A DNA stretch of 43,977 bases from an uncultured Saccharophagus sp. (GCA_937920545.1 CAKZUG010000025.1:1-43977), one strand, 5' to 3'; positions 9,128 through 19,108 are shown, counted from the first letter of the stretch. The notes: generated from the letters alone by a model not told the origin. Numbers and translations: made by a program.

Positions 9128-10303
9128 TTACGCCTTGGCGCGTTGCTCTAACATGACAACAGCAGGTAAAGGTTTGCCTTCAACATATTCTAAAAACGCA
9201 CCGCCGCCTGTTGAAATGTACGATACCTGATCGGCCAAGCCGAATTTATCAATCGCAGCCAAAGTGTCGCCGCCACCCGCAATCGAAAATGCGTCGCTTT
9301 GTGCAATGGCTTTCGCCACAACTTCTGTGCCTTTAGCAAACGCGTCAAATTCGAATACACCACAAGGGCCGTTCCAAATAATAGTTTTAGCATCTTTTAA
9401 TATAGCCGCTACTTTTTCAGCTGTCTCGGGGCCGTAATCAATGATTTCTTCATCGGCTTGAATGGCATCGGGCGCTTTCACTTCTGTTACAGAATTGTGA
9501 TTCCAATCGCCAAAGCCTTCTTTGGTCACGCGCACATCATGCGCGTAAATCACTTGTGTCTCGCTGCATAAGCGCTGTGCTTCTGGGATGAGGTCTTTTT
9601 CGTACAGTGAATTACCCACTTCGTTGCCGCCAGAGGCCACAAATGTGTTTGAAATACCGCCACCCACAACTAAGGTGTCAGCAATTTTTGATAATGAATC
9701 GAGTACCGTCAACTTAGTTGATACTTTAGAGCCACCAACGACAGCCACTAATGGGCGAGCAGGTTTAGCCAAGGATTTTTCTAACGCATCTAGCTCGCCC
9801 GTTAATAAAGGGCCAGCACAAGCAATAGGGGCAAATTTAGCCACGCCATGTGTCGATGCTTGCGCACGGTGCGCCGTACCAAAGGCATCCATCACAAACA
9901 CGTCACACAATGCAGCGTAGGCTTTTGAGAGCGCTTCGTCGTCTTTTTTCTCGCCAACGTTAAAACGTACGTTTTCAAGTAAAACCACTTCACCATCGGC
10001 TTGAGCAATACCATTTTGCCACTCTTTAACCAAGCTAACTTCTTGACCTAGCAACTCAGTTAAGCGCTCAGCAACAGGCTTTAATGAGGCTTCTTCGCTG
10101 AACTCGCCTTCTGTTGGGCGACCCAAATGCGACATCAACATCACTTTAGCGCCAGCGGCAACCGCTTTTTGAATAGTAGGTAACGACGCGCGAATGCGCA
10201 CATCAGAGGTGATAGCACCGTCTTGCAAAGGGACGTTAAGGTCTTGACGAATAAGTACACGCTTGCCGTTTAGATCGACATCGCTCATTTGAATAACTGA
10301 CAT
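9128..10303 (-). CDS. pgk: Phosphoglycerate kinase
   Basis: A 391-residue cytosolic glycolytic enzyme converting 1,3-bisphosphoglycerate and ADP to 3-phosphoglycerate and ATP. Family signatures are all present: [12 protein letters not shown] near the N-terminus, SHLGRPTEG, the nucleotide-binding GGSKVSTKL about the middle, and [19 protein letters not shown] at the C-terminus. The frame extends further upstream, but the ATG at 10303 is preceded by AAGGTGAG at good spacing and gives the standard family length. It lies 119 bases downstream of tkt on the same strand. The epd gene often found between tkt and pgk in gammaproteobacteria is absent, and no fba follows. Confidence 0.97.
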   Translation of the reverse strand: MSVIQMSDVDLNGKRVLIRQDLNVPLQDGAITSDVRIRASLPTIQKAVAAGAKVMLMSHLGRPTEGEFSEEASLKPVAERLTELLGQEVSLVKEWQNGIAQADGEVVLLENVRFNVGEKKDDEALSKAYAALCDVFVMDAFGTAHRAQASTHGVAKFAPIACAGPLLTGELDALEKSLAKPARPLVAVVGGSKVSTKLTVLDSLSKIADTLVVGGGISNTFVASGGNEVGNSLYEKDLIPEAQRLCSETQVIYAHDVRVTKEGFGDWNHNSVTEVKAPDAIQADEEIIDYGPETAEKVAAILKDAKTIIWNGPCGVFEFDAFAKGTEVVAKAIAQSDAFSIAGGGDTLAAIDKFGLADQVSYISTGGGAFLEYVEGKPLPAVVMLEQRAKA

Positions 10304-10385
10304 GGGCTCACCTTTATATGAGTAAAACAGGGGGATAAATAAGAATATAGCACCAAACTCCATATAGAAGCTTGATGCTATTGTC

Positions 10386-10412
10386 GCCTTAAGCTCAGGC
10401 CAAGCTTAAGGC
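10386..10412. promoter_or_regulatory. Stem-loop between tkt and pgk
   Basis: GCCTTAAGCT (10386-10395) and AGCTTAAGGC (10403-10412) form a perfect 10-bp stem with a 7-base loop. It lies 11 bases after the tkt stop codon. No U-tract follows in the direction of transcription, so it looks like an intercistronic stability or processing hairpin rather than a full terminator. Confidence 0.5.
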
Positions 10413-10422
10413 AAAGCGTGGA

Positions 10423-12426
10423 TTACGCTTCTAACAGTTCGCTTGCTGTGTTAACAATATTGTCAACCGTAAAACCAAAGTGCTCAAGCAGTACGCCACC
10501 CGGCGCTGACTCACCAAAGCTGCTCATACCCACAACGCGACCGTCAATACCCACATACTTGTACCAGTAATCAACGTGCGCCGCTTCAACAGCAACTCGG
10601 TTGGTGACGCTTAATGGTAAGACTGACTCTTTGTACGCGGCATCTTGCTGATCAAAAATACTAGTACAAGGCATCGAAACAACACGGACTTTCGCGCCGT
10701 TTTCAGCTAGTTGCGCAGCGGCTCGCACCGTTACACCTACTTCAGAACCTGTCGCGATTAGGATCACTTCTGGCTCACCATCACAATCAACCAATACATA
10801 ACCGCCTTTAGCGATATCGGCAACTTGCTTATCGGTACGCGGCTGAGGCTCGATACCCTGACGTGTAAACACAAGTGCAGATGGGCCATCGTGACGCATA
10901 ACCGCGCTTTTCCATGCTACGGCTGTTTCGGTAGAATCGGCCGGACGCCACGCATCTAAATTAGGCGTCATGCGTAAGTTAGCCACTTGCTCGATAGGCT
11001 GGTGCGTTGGGCCGTCTTCGCCCTGACCAATTGAATCATGCGTGTAAACAAAAATATTAGGCAGCTTCATTAATGCCGACATACGTATTGCGTTACGTGC
11101 GTATTCCATAAACATTAAGAACGTCGCGCTATAATGAACAAAACCGCCATGAGCAGCAATACCGTTCATGATGGCCGACATACCAAATTCACGCACACCG
11201 TAATACAAGTAGTTACCCGACGCATCTTCGGCTGAAATACCTTTAGAACCCGACCATAACGTCAAGTTAGAGCCAGCCAAGTCGGCAGAGCCGCCTAGCA
11301 TCTCTGGTAAGAAAGCACCAAAAGCTTCAATGGTATTTTGTGAGGCTTTACGCGTGGCAATTTTTTCGCTTTTTTCTTGGCACTCTGCAATAAAGGCGTC
11401 GGCTTTTTCTTCGAACTCAGCAGGTAAATCACCGTTGATCACACGACGTTCAAATTCGTCGGCCAATTCTGGGTAGGCTTCTTTATAGGCTGAAAATTTA
11501 TCGGCCCATGCTGATTCTGCTTCGCCGCCCGCTTGGTTAGCATCCCAGCCTTCGTATACATCGGCAGGGACTTCAAACGGTGCGTGATCCCATTTTAAGA
11601 ACTTACGCACTTCTTCAACTTCATCTAAACCTAGTGGCGCGCCATGACAATCGTGGCTGCCGCTCTTGTTAGGCGAACCAAAACCAATCACAGTTTTAGT
11701 ACAGATTAACGTTGGCTTATCGGTTTCAGCTTTTGCTGCTTCAATAGCCGCTTTGATCGCTTCTGGATCGTGGCCGTCTACCGCAGGAATAACATGCCAA
11801 CCGTAAGATTCAAAACGCTTAGGCGTATCATCGGTAAACCAACCTTCAACGTGACCATCGATAGAAATACCGTTGTCATCCCAAAACGCGACTAATTTGC
11901 CAAGGCCCAATGTGCCAGCAAGTGAACATGTCTCGTGCGAAACACCTTCCATTAAACAGCCGTCGCCCATAAAGGCGTACGTGTGGTGATCAACAACCTC
12001 GTGGCCGTCTTTGTTAAATTGCGCCGCTAACATTTTTTCAGCTAAAGCCATACCAACAGCGTTACTGATACCTTGGCCTAATGGGCCTGTGGTCGTTTCA
12101 ACACCCGGCGTGTAACCCAACTCGGGGTGACCCGGTGTTTTAGAATGCAATTGACGGAATTGAGCAAGCTCTTCGATAGGTAACGCATAGCCACTTAGAT
12201 GCAGTAGCGAGTAAATAAGCATAGAGCCGTGGCCGTTTGATAATACAAAGCGGTCGCGGTTAACCCAATCTGGGTTTGACGGGTTGTGATTAAGGAAGTC
12301 GTTCCACAATACTTCGGCAATATCAGCCATACCCATGGGCGCACCGGGGTGACCACTTTTTGCTTTTTGAACAGCATCCATACTTAATATGCGGATGGCA
12401 TTGGCGAGTTCTTTACGTGAAGCCAT
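10423..12426 (-). CDS. tkt: Transketolase
   Basis: A 667-residue thiamine-diphosphate enzyme of the pentose phosphate pathway, moving two-carbon ketol units between sugar phosphates. The N-terminal domain contains [26 protein letters not shown] and the TPP motif [12 protein letters not shown] with the downstream DDNGISIDG. The Pyr domain has [19 protein letters not shown] and the C-terminal domain has [12 protein letters not shown] and [17 protein letters not shown]. Length and motifs match the bacterial TktA type throughout. The start at 12426 is preceded by AGGAG. It is the promoter-proximal gene of a tkt-pgk unit divergent from the sahR operon. Confidence 0.97.
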   Translation of the reverse strand: MASRKELANAIRILSMDAVQKAKSGHPGAPMGMADIAEVLWNDFLNHNPSNPDWVNRDRFVLSNGHGSMLIYSLLHLSGYALPIEELAQFRQLHSKTPGHPELGYTPGVETTTGPLGQGISNAVGMALAEKMLAAQFNKDGHEVVDHHTYAFMGDGCLMEGVSHETCSLAGTLGLGKLVAFWDDNGISIDGHVEGWFTDDTPKRFESYGWHVIPAVDGHDPEAIKAAIEAAKAETDKPTLICTKTVIGFGSPNKSGSHDCHGAPLGLDEVEEVRKFLKWDHAPFEVPADVYEGWDANQAGGEAESAWADKFSAYKEAYPELADEFERRVINGDLPAEFEEKADAFIAECQEKSEKIATRKASQNTIEAFGAFLPEMLGGSADLAGSNLTLWSGSKGISAEDASGNYLYYGVREFGMSAIMNGIAAHGGFVHYSATFLMFMEYARNAIRMSALMKLPNIFVYTHDSIGQGEDGPTHQPIEQVANLRMTPNLDAWRPADSTETAVAWKSAVMRHDGPSALVFTRQGIEPQPRTDKQVADIAKGGYVLVDCDGEPEVILIATGSEVGVTVRAAAQLAENGAKVRVVSMPCTSIFDQQDAAYKESVLPLSVTNRVAVEAAHVDYWYKYVGIDGRVVGMSSFGESAPGGVLLEHFGFTVDNIVNTASELLEA

Positions 12427-12732
12427 AAAGGTCTAACTCCTAAAATGATTAAAATATAAAACGCTACACCTCCATGTTGACTATTAATAGAAGCGAAGAT
12501 GGCGTTTGTGTTGGGAAGATACACACCCCACAGCGAGGCGTGCAAAAAAATATCGCGCGTATTCTCTCTTAGATTGCCTCATTCGACAAGTTTTGACGGT
12601 TTCATCTGCATAAGCGGTACTAAATGCACAATCTAGGTGCCATTTATTATCGTATGGCGACGACTTCTGACTCAAGCAGCACCAATAACGAGCATCCTAT
12701 AGGTAAAATACATAACAGGCATAACAACCCAT

Positions 12733-12764
12733 AAACCTATATCAAAATATTTTGATATAGGTTT
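12733..12764. promoter_or_regulatory. 32-bp perfect palindrome, predicted SahR operator
   Basis: AAACCTATATCAAAAT (12733-12748) is followed directly by its exact reverse complement (12749-12764). The core contains ATATCAA and TTGATAT half-sites, which matches the style of motif I recall for SahR, the ArsR-family regulator of the SAM/SAH cycle in Proteobacteria. It lies 22 bases before the sahR start, overlapping the predicted -35 element, so autorepression and repression of the downstream metK-ahcY-metF genes are expected. Confidence 0.8.
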
Positions 12765-12780
12765 CAAGCACTGATACACT
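12752..12780 (+). promoter_or_regulatory. Predicted sigma-70 promoter of sahR operon
   Basis: TTGATA (12752-12757), inside the right half of the palindrome, and TACACT (12775-12780) are spaced by exactly 17 bases. Transcription would start about 12786-12788, that is at or next to the ATG (12787). No Shine-Dalgarno sequence precedes that ATG, so a leaderless message is possible. Confidence 0.5.
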
Positions 12781-12786
12781 ATTAGC

Positions 12787-13797
12787 ATGTCTGTTCAACT
12801 CAATACCGTTATCAGCACAGCTGATACACCATCGCAACACCATGCCGATGGTCAAACACTGGTGCAATTTTTAAAAGCCAGCGCCGATGCGCTTAGGCTC
12901 GATATTTTGCGCACGCTTAAAACCGACTCGTTTGGGGTGCTTGAACTGTGTACCGTATTTAGCATTAAACAATCGAGCATGAGCCATCACCTTAAAGTGC
13001 TGGCTACCGCTGGGCTAGTCTGCACGCGCCGTGAAGGCAACTCGATTTTTTATCGACGCGATAACACCGCCACAGACAACACATTGTTAGCACTAAAAGA
13101 ACAACTTTACGCCACCATTGATGCGCTCACTATGGCCAGCGATATACAAGCGCGTATTCACGCTGTACATAAAAACCGCGCCGAGACCGCCATGCAATTT
13201 TTTGTACAGCAGGGCGACAAACTTAAACAACAGCAAGATCTCATTGCTCCGTTTGAGGTCTATGGCCCGCAAGTCGATGCACTTATTAACAGCTACAGCG
13301 GGTTAAATACCGCAAAAGCCATCGAAATTGGCCCCGGCGAAGGCGACTTTTTGCCCTATTTAAGCCAACGGTTTGATCAGGTTGTCGCACTGGATAACGC
13401 CAGCACCATGCTACACAAAGCAAAAACCACCAGCGCCACACAGGCACTACATAATATTGATTTTGAACTAAACGACACACAATACTTTCACAGCCAAGGC
13501 CACACCTTTGATTGCGCCGTATTGAATATGGTTTTACACCATACACCGTCGCCTAATCAATTGTTTAGCGATATTGCTCTGGGTTTAAAAACCGGCGGCG
13601 CACTGGTTATTTGTGAGCTTTGCGAACACGAACAGCAATGGGCAAAAGAAGCCTGCGGCGATATGTGGATGGGCTTTCACCCCGATGATTTAACTCGCTG
13701 GGCGAATGCCAATGCGCTGTACGAACATCAAAACAGCTATTTTGCTTTGCGTAATGGTTTTCAAATCCAAATACGCTTATTTATCAAAGAGCCATAG
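12787..13797 (+). CDS. sahR: ArsR-family regulator with SAM-binding methyltransferase domain (SahR)
   Basis: A 336-residue fusion of an N-terminal ArsR-type winged helix (about 24-110, recognition region IKQSSMSHHLKVLATAGLV at about 60-78) and a C-terminal class I methyltransferase fold with SAM/SAH motif I AIEIGPGEGDFLPYL (about 178-192) and a second motif around VVALDNASTML. This architecture and the position directly before metK, ahcY and metF match SahR, which senses S-adenosylhomocysteine and controls the methionine/SAM cycle. The ArsR metal-site Cys pattern is not evident, in line with a metabolite rather than a metal ligand. The start has no clear ribosome-binding site and may be leaderless. 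It is likely autoregulated through the palindrome at 12733-12764. Whether it methylates anything is doubtful. Confidence 0.88.
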   Translation: MSVQLNTVISTADTPSQHHADGQTLVQFLKASADALRLDILRTLKTDSFGVLELCTVFSIKQSSMSHHLKVLATAGLVCTRREGNSIFYRRDNTATDNTLLALKEQLYATIDALTMASDIQARIHAVHKNRAETAMQFFVQQGDKLKQQQDLIAPFEVYGPQVDALINSYSGLNTAKAIEIGPGEGDFLPYLSQRFDQVVALDNASTMLHKAKTTSATQALHNIDFELNDTQYFHSQGHTFDCAVLNMVLHHTPSPNQLFSDIALGLKTGGALVICELCEHEQQWAKEACGDMWMGFHPDDLTRWANANALYEHQNSYFALRNGFQIQIRLFIKEP

Positions 13798-13831
13798 TAC
13801 ATATACTTTTGTACGTATATTTTTACTTTTA

Positions 13832-13871
13832 TTTAACTGCAATTTTTTAACTGCAACTACTTTAACTGCAA
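13832..13871 (+). repeat. Three direct repeats of TTTAACTGCAA before metK
   Basis: TTTAACTGCAA occurs at 13832-13842, 13846-13856 and 13861-13871, with start-to-start spacing of 14 and 15 bases. The third copy ends three bases before the AGGA that serves the metK ATG (13885). The array lies in the 87-base sahR-metK gap. It may be a translational-regulator or iterated protein site, or simply slippage. Confidence 0.5.
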
Positions 13872-13884
13872 GCTAGGACACATC

Positions 13885-15033
13885 ATGGCGCAATATTCTT
13901 TATTTACTTCTGAATCTGTTTCTGAAGGCCACCCCGACAAAATGGCCGATCAAATTTCTGATGCGGTACTCGACGCGATCATTGCCGACGACAAAAACGC
14001 ACGCGTCGCGGTAGAAACCATGGTAAAAACAGGCATGGCAATTGTAGCGGGCGAAGTACGCACATCCACGTATATCGACCTTGAAGACTTAATACGCAGC
14101 GTGATTTTAGATATAGGCTACAACAGCTCTGACGTCGGTTTTGACGGCGCATCCTGTGCGGTATTAAATGCCATTGGTAAACAGTCAGCCGATATCGCGA
14201 TGGGCGTAGATGAAGCCAACGATAAAGATTTAGGCGCAGGCGACCAAGGTTTAATGTTTGGTTACGCCACAGACGAAACCGACGTGCTGATGCCCGCCCC
14301 TATTTACTACGCACATCGCCTAGTTGAAAAACAAGCCCAACTACGTAAATCAGGCAAGCTAGATTGGCTGCGCCCCGATGCAAAAAGCCAAGTGACTCTG
14401 CGTTACGATAACGGCAAACCTGTTGCCGTCGATGCCGTTGTATTATCAACACAACACAACCCAGGCGTCGTATTGAGTGACTTGCGCGAAGCCGTGATGG
14501 AAGAAATTGTTAAGCCCGTTTTACCCAGCGAGTGGCTACACAGCGACACCAAGTTTCACATTAACCCCACGGGTAATTTTGTGATTGGCGGCCCTGTGGG
14601 CGATTGCGGCTTAACCGGCCGCAAAATTATTGTCGATACTTATGGCGGTATGGCCCGCCACGGTGGCGGTGCCTTCTCGGGTAAAGACCCATCAAAAGTT
14701 GACCGTAGCGCTGCGTACGCAGGCCGTTATGTGGCTAAAAACATTGTGGCAGCAGGCTTAGCTAAACGCTGTGAGATCCAAGTCTCTTACGCCATTGGCG
14801 TCGCCGAACCTACCTCTATTTCGGTCAATACATTTGGTACAGGTACCATTTCAGACGTAGAAATAAGCGAGCGCGTGAAATCTGTTTTCGATTTACGCCC
14901 ACGCGGCATCATTGAGATGCTAGATTTATTAAAACCCATTTACAGAAAAACCGCTGCCTATGGTCATTTTGGTCGTGAAGACGCCGATTTCTCATGGGAA
15001 CAAACAGACAAAATTGACGCATTAAAATCATAA
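13885..15033 (+). CDS. metK: S-adenosylmethionine synthetase
   Basis: A 382-residue cytosolic enzyme making SAM from methionine and ATP. Diagnostic segments are [21 protein letters not shown] at the N-terminus, [12 protein letters not shown] (about 117-128), and the P-loop-like [19 protein letters not shown] in the C-terminal third. The length is standard. AGGA lies eight bases before the ATG. It follows sahR by 87 bases and precedes ahcY by 22 bases, so it is the first enzyme gene of the methyl-cycle operon under the SahR palindrome. Confidence 0.97.
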   Translation: MAQYSLFTSESVSEGHPDKMADQISDAVLDAIIADDKNARVAVETMVKTGMAIVAGEVRTSTYIDLEDLIRSVILDIGYNSSDVGFDGASCAVLNAIGKQSADIAMGVDEANDKDLGAGDQGLMFGYATDETDVLMPAPIYYAHRLVEKQAQLRKSGKLDWLRPDAKSQVTLRYDNGKPVAVDAVVLSTQHNPGVVLSDLREAVMEEIVKPVLPSEWLHSDTKFHINPTGNFVIGGPVGDCGLTGRKIIVDTYGGMARHGGGAFSGKDPSKVDRSAAYAGRYVAKNIVAAGLAKRCEIQVSYAIGVAEPTSISVNTFGTGTISDVEISERVKSVFDLRPRGIIEMLDLLKPIYRKTAAYGHFGREDADFSWEQTDKIDALKS

Positions 15034-15055
15034 TTTTATATTTTTGGAGAAATAC

Positions 15056-16453
15056 ATGTCCGTTACTGCAATAGATAGCAAAAAAGCGTTCACCGACTAC
15101 AAAGTCGCCGACATTAACGAAGCCGATTACGGCCGTCGCGAAATCGACATCGCCGAAGGCGAAATGCCCGCCCTTATGGCGCTGCGCAAAAAGTACAAAA
15201 GCGAGCAACCGCTTGCGGGTGCAAAAATCATGGGTTGCATCCACATGACCATTCAAACGGCCGTGTTGATCGAAACACTGATCGAGCTTGGCGCAGAAGT
15301 GCGTTGGTCATCGTGTAACATTTTCTCAACACAAGATCACGCCGCTGCGGCCATTGCGGCTGCGGGTATTCCTGTGTTTGCATGGAAAGGCGAGACCGAA
15401 GAAGAGTTCTTATGGTGTATCGAGCAAACCATTCTAGAAGACGGCAAGCCTTGGGACGCTAACATTATTTTAGATGACGGTGGCGATTTAACCGCAATGG
15501 TCCACGAGAAATTCCCAGCGATGCTAGACAGCATTAACGGCATCTCAGAAGAGACAACAACCGGTGTTCACCGCCTCAACGACATGATCAAGAAAGGCGA
15601 GCTAAAAGTACCGGCCATCAACGTCAACGACGCTGTTACCAAAGCCAAAAACGATAACAAATACGGTTGTCGCCACAGCCTAAACGACGCCATCAAGCGC
15701 GGTACTGATCACCTATTATCGGGTAAAAAAGCCCTTGTAATTGGTTACGGCGACGTAGGTAAAGGCTCGGCTGCATCATTACGCCAAGAAGGTATGATTG
15801 TGAAAGTTACCGAAGTCGACCCCATTTGTGCCATGCAGGCGTGTATGGACGGCTTTGAAGTGGTCTCGCCATACAACAACGGCCAGAACACAGGTAAAGC
15901 TGAAGATATCAACCTTGCCGTACTCAACAGCACCGACTTACTGGTTACTACAACAGGTAACGTCAATGTATGCGATAGCGCCATGCTGCAAACATTAAAG
16001 AATGGTGCGGTTGTCTGTAATATTGGCCACTTCGATAACGAAATCGACACAGCTTATATGCGTGAAAACTGGGAATGGCAAGAAGTGAAGCCACAGGTAC
16101 ACAAAGTGGCACGCTCACAAGAATCGGGCGACCACTTGATTCTATTATCGGAAGGCCGCTTGGTTAACTTGGGTAACGCAACAGGTCACCCATCGCGTAT
16201 TATGGATGGCTCGTTTGCCAACCAAGTACTGGCGCAAATGTACCTATACGAGCAAAAGTTTGCGGCATTAAGCGCAGACGAAAAAGCGAAAAGCATTTAC
16301 GTTAAAATCTTACCTAAAAAACTAGATGAAGAAGTCGCCAAAGCCATGGTAGAAGGTTTTGATGGCGTATTAACCACGCTAACCAAAGACCAAGCCGATT
16401 ACATTGGCGTTGACGTTGACGGCCCATACAAGCCAGAAGCCTACAAATATTAA
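15056..16453 (+). CDS. ahcY: S-adenosylhomocysteine hydrolase
   Basis: A 465-residue NAD-dependent enzyme that splits SAH, the inhibitory product of SAM-dependent methylations, into adenosine and homocysteine. Visible signatures are [16 protein letters not shown] near the N-terminus, the NAD-binding [20 protein letters not shown] (about 223-242), GNVNVCD and [11 protein letters not shown], and the C-terminal [10 protein letters not shown] tail typical of the family. The frame extends four codons upstream, but ATG 15056 has GGAGA at correct spacing. It is 22 bases from metK and 55 bases from metF. The SahR-type regulator upstream would sense the same SAH that this enzyme removes. Confidence 0.97.
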   Translation: MSVTAIDSKKAFTDYKVADINEADYGRREIDIAEGEMPALMALRKKYKSEQPLAGAKIMGCIHMTIQTAVLIETLIELGAEVRWSSCNIFSTQDHAAAAIAAAGIPVFAWKGETEEEFLWCIEQTILEDGKPWDANIILDDGGDLTAMVHEKFPAMLDSINGISEETTTGVHRLNDMIKKGELKVPAINVNDAVTKAKNDNKYGCRHSLNDAIKRGTDHLLSGKKALVIGYGDVGKGSAASLRQEGMIVKVTEVDPICAMQACMDGFEVVSPYNNGQNTGKAEDINLAVLNSTDLLVTTTGNVNVCDSAMLQTLKNGAVVCNIGHFDNEIDTAYMRENWEWQEVKPQVHKVARSQESGDHLILLSEGRLVNLGNATGHPSRIMDGSFANQVLAQMYLYEQKFAALSADEKAKSIYVKILPKKLDEEVAKAMVEGFDGVLTTLTKDQADYIGVDVDGPYKPEAYKY

Positions 16454-16508
16454 TTGAGTAAAGCCGACAAGCCCAGCCACGTGTTGGGCTTAACGCCATG
16501 GAACCACT

Positions 16509-17363
16509 ATGACAGACCAACAGGAACTGCGCTTAAGTTTTGAATTTTTCCCACCCAAAACCGAAGCAGGTAAAAGTAAACTTCACGCCGTTCAAACTGA
16601 ACTGGCTAAAATTAACCCCGATTTTTTCTCGGTAACTTACGGTGCAGGCGGCTCTACGCGCGACAACACCAAAGACACCGTTAAAAGCCTAATGGCATCG
16701 GGCCTGAGCGCCGCACCGCACCTTTCATTTGGTGGCGACAGTGAAGAAACTATTTTACCTTTACTACAAGAATACAAAGACGCGGGCGTAAACCGCATTG
16801 TGGCGCTACGTGGCGATATGCCATCGGGCATGGGCGGCGCAAGCCAACTCGTTTATGCCAATGAGCTAGTCGCGTTTATCCGCAAGCATTTTGGTGAGCA
16901 CTTTCATTTAGAAGTGGCCGCCTACCCCGAGATACACCCCGAAGCAAAAAGCTACGACGACGACGTCAATTACTTAAAAGGTAAATTCGACGCTGGTGCT
17001 AACAGCGCCATCACACAATACTTTTATAACGTCGATGCCTACTTTTACTTTTTAGAGCAATGCGATAAAGCGGGGATCACCCACCCTATTTACCCAGGCA
17101 TTATGCCGATTCTAAACTACAAAAACTTGGCTCGCTTTAGCGACGCCTGCGGCGCAGATATTCCGCGCTGGATACGTAAAAAGTTAGAGTCATACGGCGA
17201 CGATACACAAAGCGTGCAGGCCTTTGGTACAGACCTGATGACCGACATGTGCGATACCTTGCTTGAGGGCGGCGCACCGGGGCTGCATTTTTACACAATG
17301 AATGTCACCGACCCCACCAAAACCATTATCGATAACTTAGGTTTAGAAGATTCAAAACCTTAA
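16509..17363 (+). CDS. metF: 5,10-methylenetetrahydrofolate reductase
   Basis: A 284-residue FAD-dependent reductase that makes 5-methyl-tetrahydrofolate for homocysteine remethylation. Family motifs are SFEFFPPKTEAGKSKL (about 10-25), VTYGAGGSTRDNT, the conserved RGDMP loop, and PGIMPILNYKNLARF. The length equals the short bacterial MetF without a regulatory domain. It completes the set MetK-AhcY-MetF needed to turn the SAM cycle, apart from methionine synthase, which is not in the window. The gap to ahcY is 55 bases with no terminator. Confidence 0.96.
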   Translation: MTDQQELRLSFEFFPPKTEAGKSKLHAVQTELAKINPDFFSVTYGAGGSTRDNTKDTVKSLMASGLSAAPHLSFGGDSEETILPLLQEYKDAGVNRIVALRGDMPSGMGGASQLVYANELVAFIRKHFGEHFHLEVAAYPEIHPEAKSYDDDVNYLKGKFDAGANSAITQYFYNVDAYFYFLEQCDKAGITHPIYPGIMPILNYKNLARFSDACGADIPRWIRKKLESYGDDTQSVQAFGTDLMTDMCDTLLEGGAPGLHFYTMNVTDPTKTIIDNLGLEDSKP

Positions 17364-17386
17364 CCGTTGGATCTACTTTTAATCTA

Positions 17387-17411
17387 GGTAGCTGCCACCT
17401 TAGCGGCTACC
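17387..17411. terminator. Stem-loop after metF
   Basis: GGTAGCTGC and GCGGCTACC pair over nine positions (one G-U) with a seven-base loop, 24 bases after the metF stop. It lacks a good U-tract, so it is a candidate operon-end hairpin but not a classical terminator. Confidence 0.4.
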
Positions 17412-17553
17412 AACATCAAAGAAGCCCTTATCGTAAAAGCGTGGCCACTGGCTGCGCTTTTTAAAGCATCGTGTTATAAAAAACATCTATCAGCTCAAAC
17501 AATCAATGTATACTTTTAACCTCTTCACAAAGCGACAATTTTAAGGCTCTCGC

Positions 17554-18282
17554 ATGCGCATCCCCCGTCTTTACACGCCTCAACCACTTATGGTTAACGA
17601 AACCATTATACTGACCGATCAAGCGGCCCACTATTTGGTCAAAGTATTGCGCATGGAAGCGGGTCGCGAATGCCTGTTATTTAATGGCGATAACCATGTT
17701 TATCAGGCCACTCTCACCGCCGCCAATAAAAAAAATGTCACCTGCCATATTCATACAGTCGAGCCAAGCCACACGCAAAGCCCCTTGCATCTTGAGCTTG
17801 CCATTGGTTTATCCAAGGGCGACCGCATGGATTGGGTGTGTCAAAAAGCAACCGAACTGGGCGTGAGCCGCATAGTGCCGATTTTTGCCGCACGCAGTGA
17901 GTTAAAACTTAAGGGCGAACGGCTAGAAAAAAAGCGCCAGCACTGGCAGCAGATTGTGGTGTCGGCATGCGAGCAATGCCGTCTTGATGTTGTGCCCGAG
18001 ATCGCAGCGCCTCAAACACTGGATGCATACTTAAGCCAAGCATCGGGCGAGCACAAATTTGTACTGCATCACCGCACCGATAAAAGCCTAGAAAGCCTGA
18101 ATAAACCCGCATCAGCCAGCCTACTCATTGGCCCGGAAGGCGGGTTAAACGAAGATGAAATCGCACTGGCCGAACAACACGGTTTTATCCCGCTCGCACT
18201 TGGCCCACGGGTATTGCGTACCGAAACAGCGCCACTCGCCGCTATCTCTATCATGCAGTATTTATGGGGCGATATGGCTTAA
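17554..18282 (+). CDS. rsmE: 16S rRNA m3U1498 methyltransferase
   Basis: A 242-residue SPOUT-fold enzyme methylating U1498 of 16S rRNA with SAM. The N-terminal PUA-like domain starts MRIPRLYTP and contains HYLVKVLRM. The catalytic knot carries LSKGDRMDWVCQKATELGV, the glycine-rich LLIGPEGGLNEDEI (about 190-203) and the C-terminal LGPRVLRTETAPLAAI knot signature. Length and order match RsmE over the full protein. It is separated from metF by 190 bases, probably with its own promoter, and is convergent with tesA (18-base gap). Confidence 0.95.
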   Translation: MRIPRLYTPQPLMVNETIILTDQAAHYLVKVLRMEAGRECLLFNGDNHVYQATLTAANKKNVTCHIHTVEPSHTQSPLHLELAIGLSKGDRMDWVCQKATELGVSRIVPIFAARSELKLKGERLEKKRQHWQQIVVSACEQCRLDVVPEIAAPQTLDAYLSQASGEHKFVLHHRTDKSLESLNKPASASLLIGPEGGLNEDEIALAEQHGFIPLALGPRVLRTETAPLAAISIMQYLWGDMA

Positions 18283-18300
18283 CCCTCGTTTAATCAGCCC

Positions 18301-18987
18301 TTATTTTTGCAACAACGGCTTTAATATCGGCCAGACATTATCTAAAATAATGGGCTGACCTTGAACATTAGGATGCAAGCCATCTGCCTGCATGTATTTG
18401 TTATTATCAACACCTGCTACGCCGTCTAGTAAAAACGGTAAATACGCCACATTGTGCGTGCGCGCTAGCTCAGCAAACTGATTAAAAAATGGCGTGTTAT
18501 AACGCGACCCCAAATTAGGCGGCAAGCGGATTCCCAACAACGCAACCTCTGCCCCAACACCTTGGCTTTGCGTAATTAAAGACGCTAAATTATGAGTTAT
18601 ATTAGCGATAGGCAAACCCTGCAAACCATCATTTGCACCCAATTCTAACAACACAACGCTTGGTACATAGCGCTTAAGCAATGGCGGCAAGCGCTGCAAA
18701 CCCGCTTGCGTGGTAGCGCCGCTAACCGAACCGTTTACAACACGGTAATCGTAACCTTGCGTCTTTAGTCGCGCGGCTAACAGCGCCACCCAGCCATCGC
18801 GCTCAGGGATTTGATACGCCGCACTTAAACTGTCACCCATAACTACAATTACGGGGCGCTGTGCCTTTTTGTCTTGCATGTTGCCATGCGTGTTGCCATG
18901 CGTGCTGTCATGCACATTAGCGTGCACGTAAACGCCGCAAAAAACACTCATAAAAACACATAATACACCTGCAATATATCGATACAT
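18301..18987 (-). CDS. tesA: Periplasmic GDSL esterase/thioesterase I
   Basis: A 228-residue SGNH hydrolase (TesA: acyl-CoA thioesterase I, lysophospholipase L1, esterase). A signal peptide covers about residues 1-23 (ending VHA). The catalytic blocks are GDSLSAAY with Ser about 53, the conserved Gly in SVSGATT, Asn about 119 in GANDG, and the Asp-His pair in DGLHPN (Asp 202, His 205). Between signal peptide and domain lies a short polar linker with repeated HGN motifs, from a small tandem repeat at DNA level. It is divergent from ybbA, the classical tesA / ybbA-ybbP arrangement of gammaproteobacteria. Confidence 0.93.
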   Translation of the reverse strand: MYRYIAGVLCVFMSVFCGVYVHANVHDSTHGNTHGNMQDKKAQRPVIVVMGDSLSAAYQIPERDGWVALLAARLKTQGYDYRVVNGSVSGATTQAGLQRLPPLLKRYVPSVVLLELGANDGLQGLPIANITHNLASLITQSQGVGAEVALLGIRLPPNLGSRYNTPFFNQFAELARTHNVAYLPFLLDGVAGVDNNKYMQADGLHPNVQGQPIILDNVWPILKPLLQK

Positions 18988-19108
18988 AATTCACCTATTT
19001 GTATTAACTCACGTACATTCAACACGATGAAACATAAAAAATAAAACGTCACATATGATAAGTACGCGTATTTCATCGTAATCAGCCTTAATTGAGTAGA
19101 CAAAACCT

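Larger units (their letters stand above)
12427..12786. other. Divergent promoter region between tkt and sahR
   Basis: This 360-base intergenic stretch separates the minus-strand tkt-pgk unit from the plus-strand sahR operon. It holds the tkt ribosome-binding site close to 12426, and on the sahR side the palindromic operator and probable promoter (12733-12780). A 63-codon minus-strand frame at 12484-12675 shows no protein-like character or family resemblance and is not called. Confidence 0.7.

Noticed and set aside
12484-12675. 63-residue minus-strand frame upstream of tkt
   Set aside because: Lies in a promoter region, no family resemblance and no ribosome-binding site.
13798-13884. SAM or SAH riboswitch before metK/ahcY
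   Set aside because: The sahR-metK gap is 87 bases and shows only direct repeats; no conserved SAM-I/II or SAH riboswitch core could be recognised, and SahR already explains the control.
16454-16508. Terminator between ahcY and metF
   Set aside because: A short GCCCAGCC...GGGC-like inverted repeat is seen but there is no U-tract and metF follows at once, so read-through is expected.
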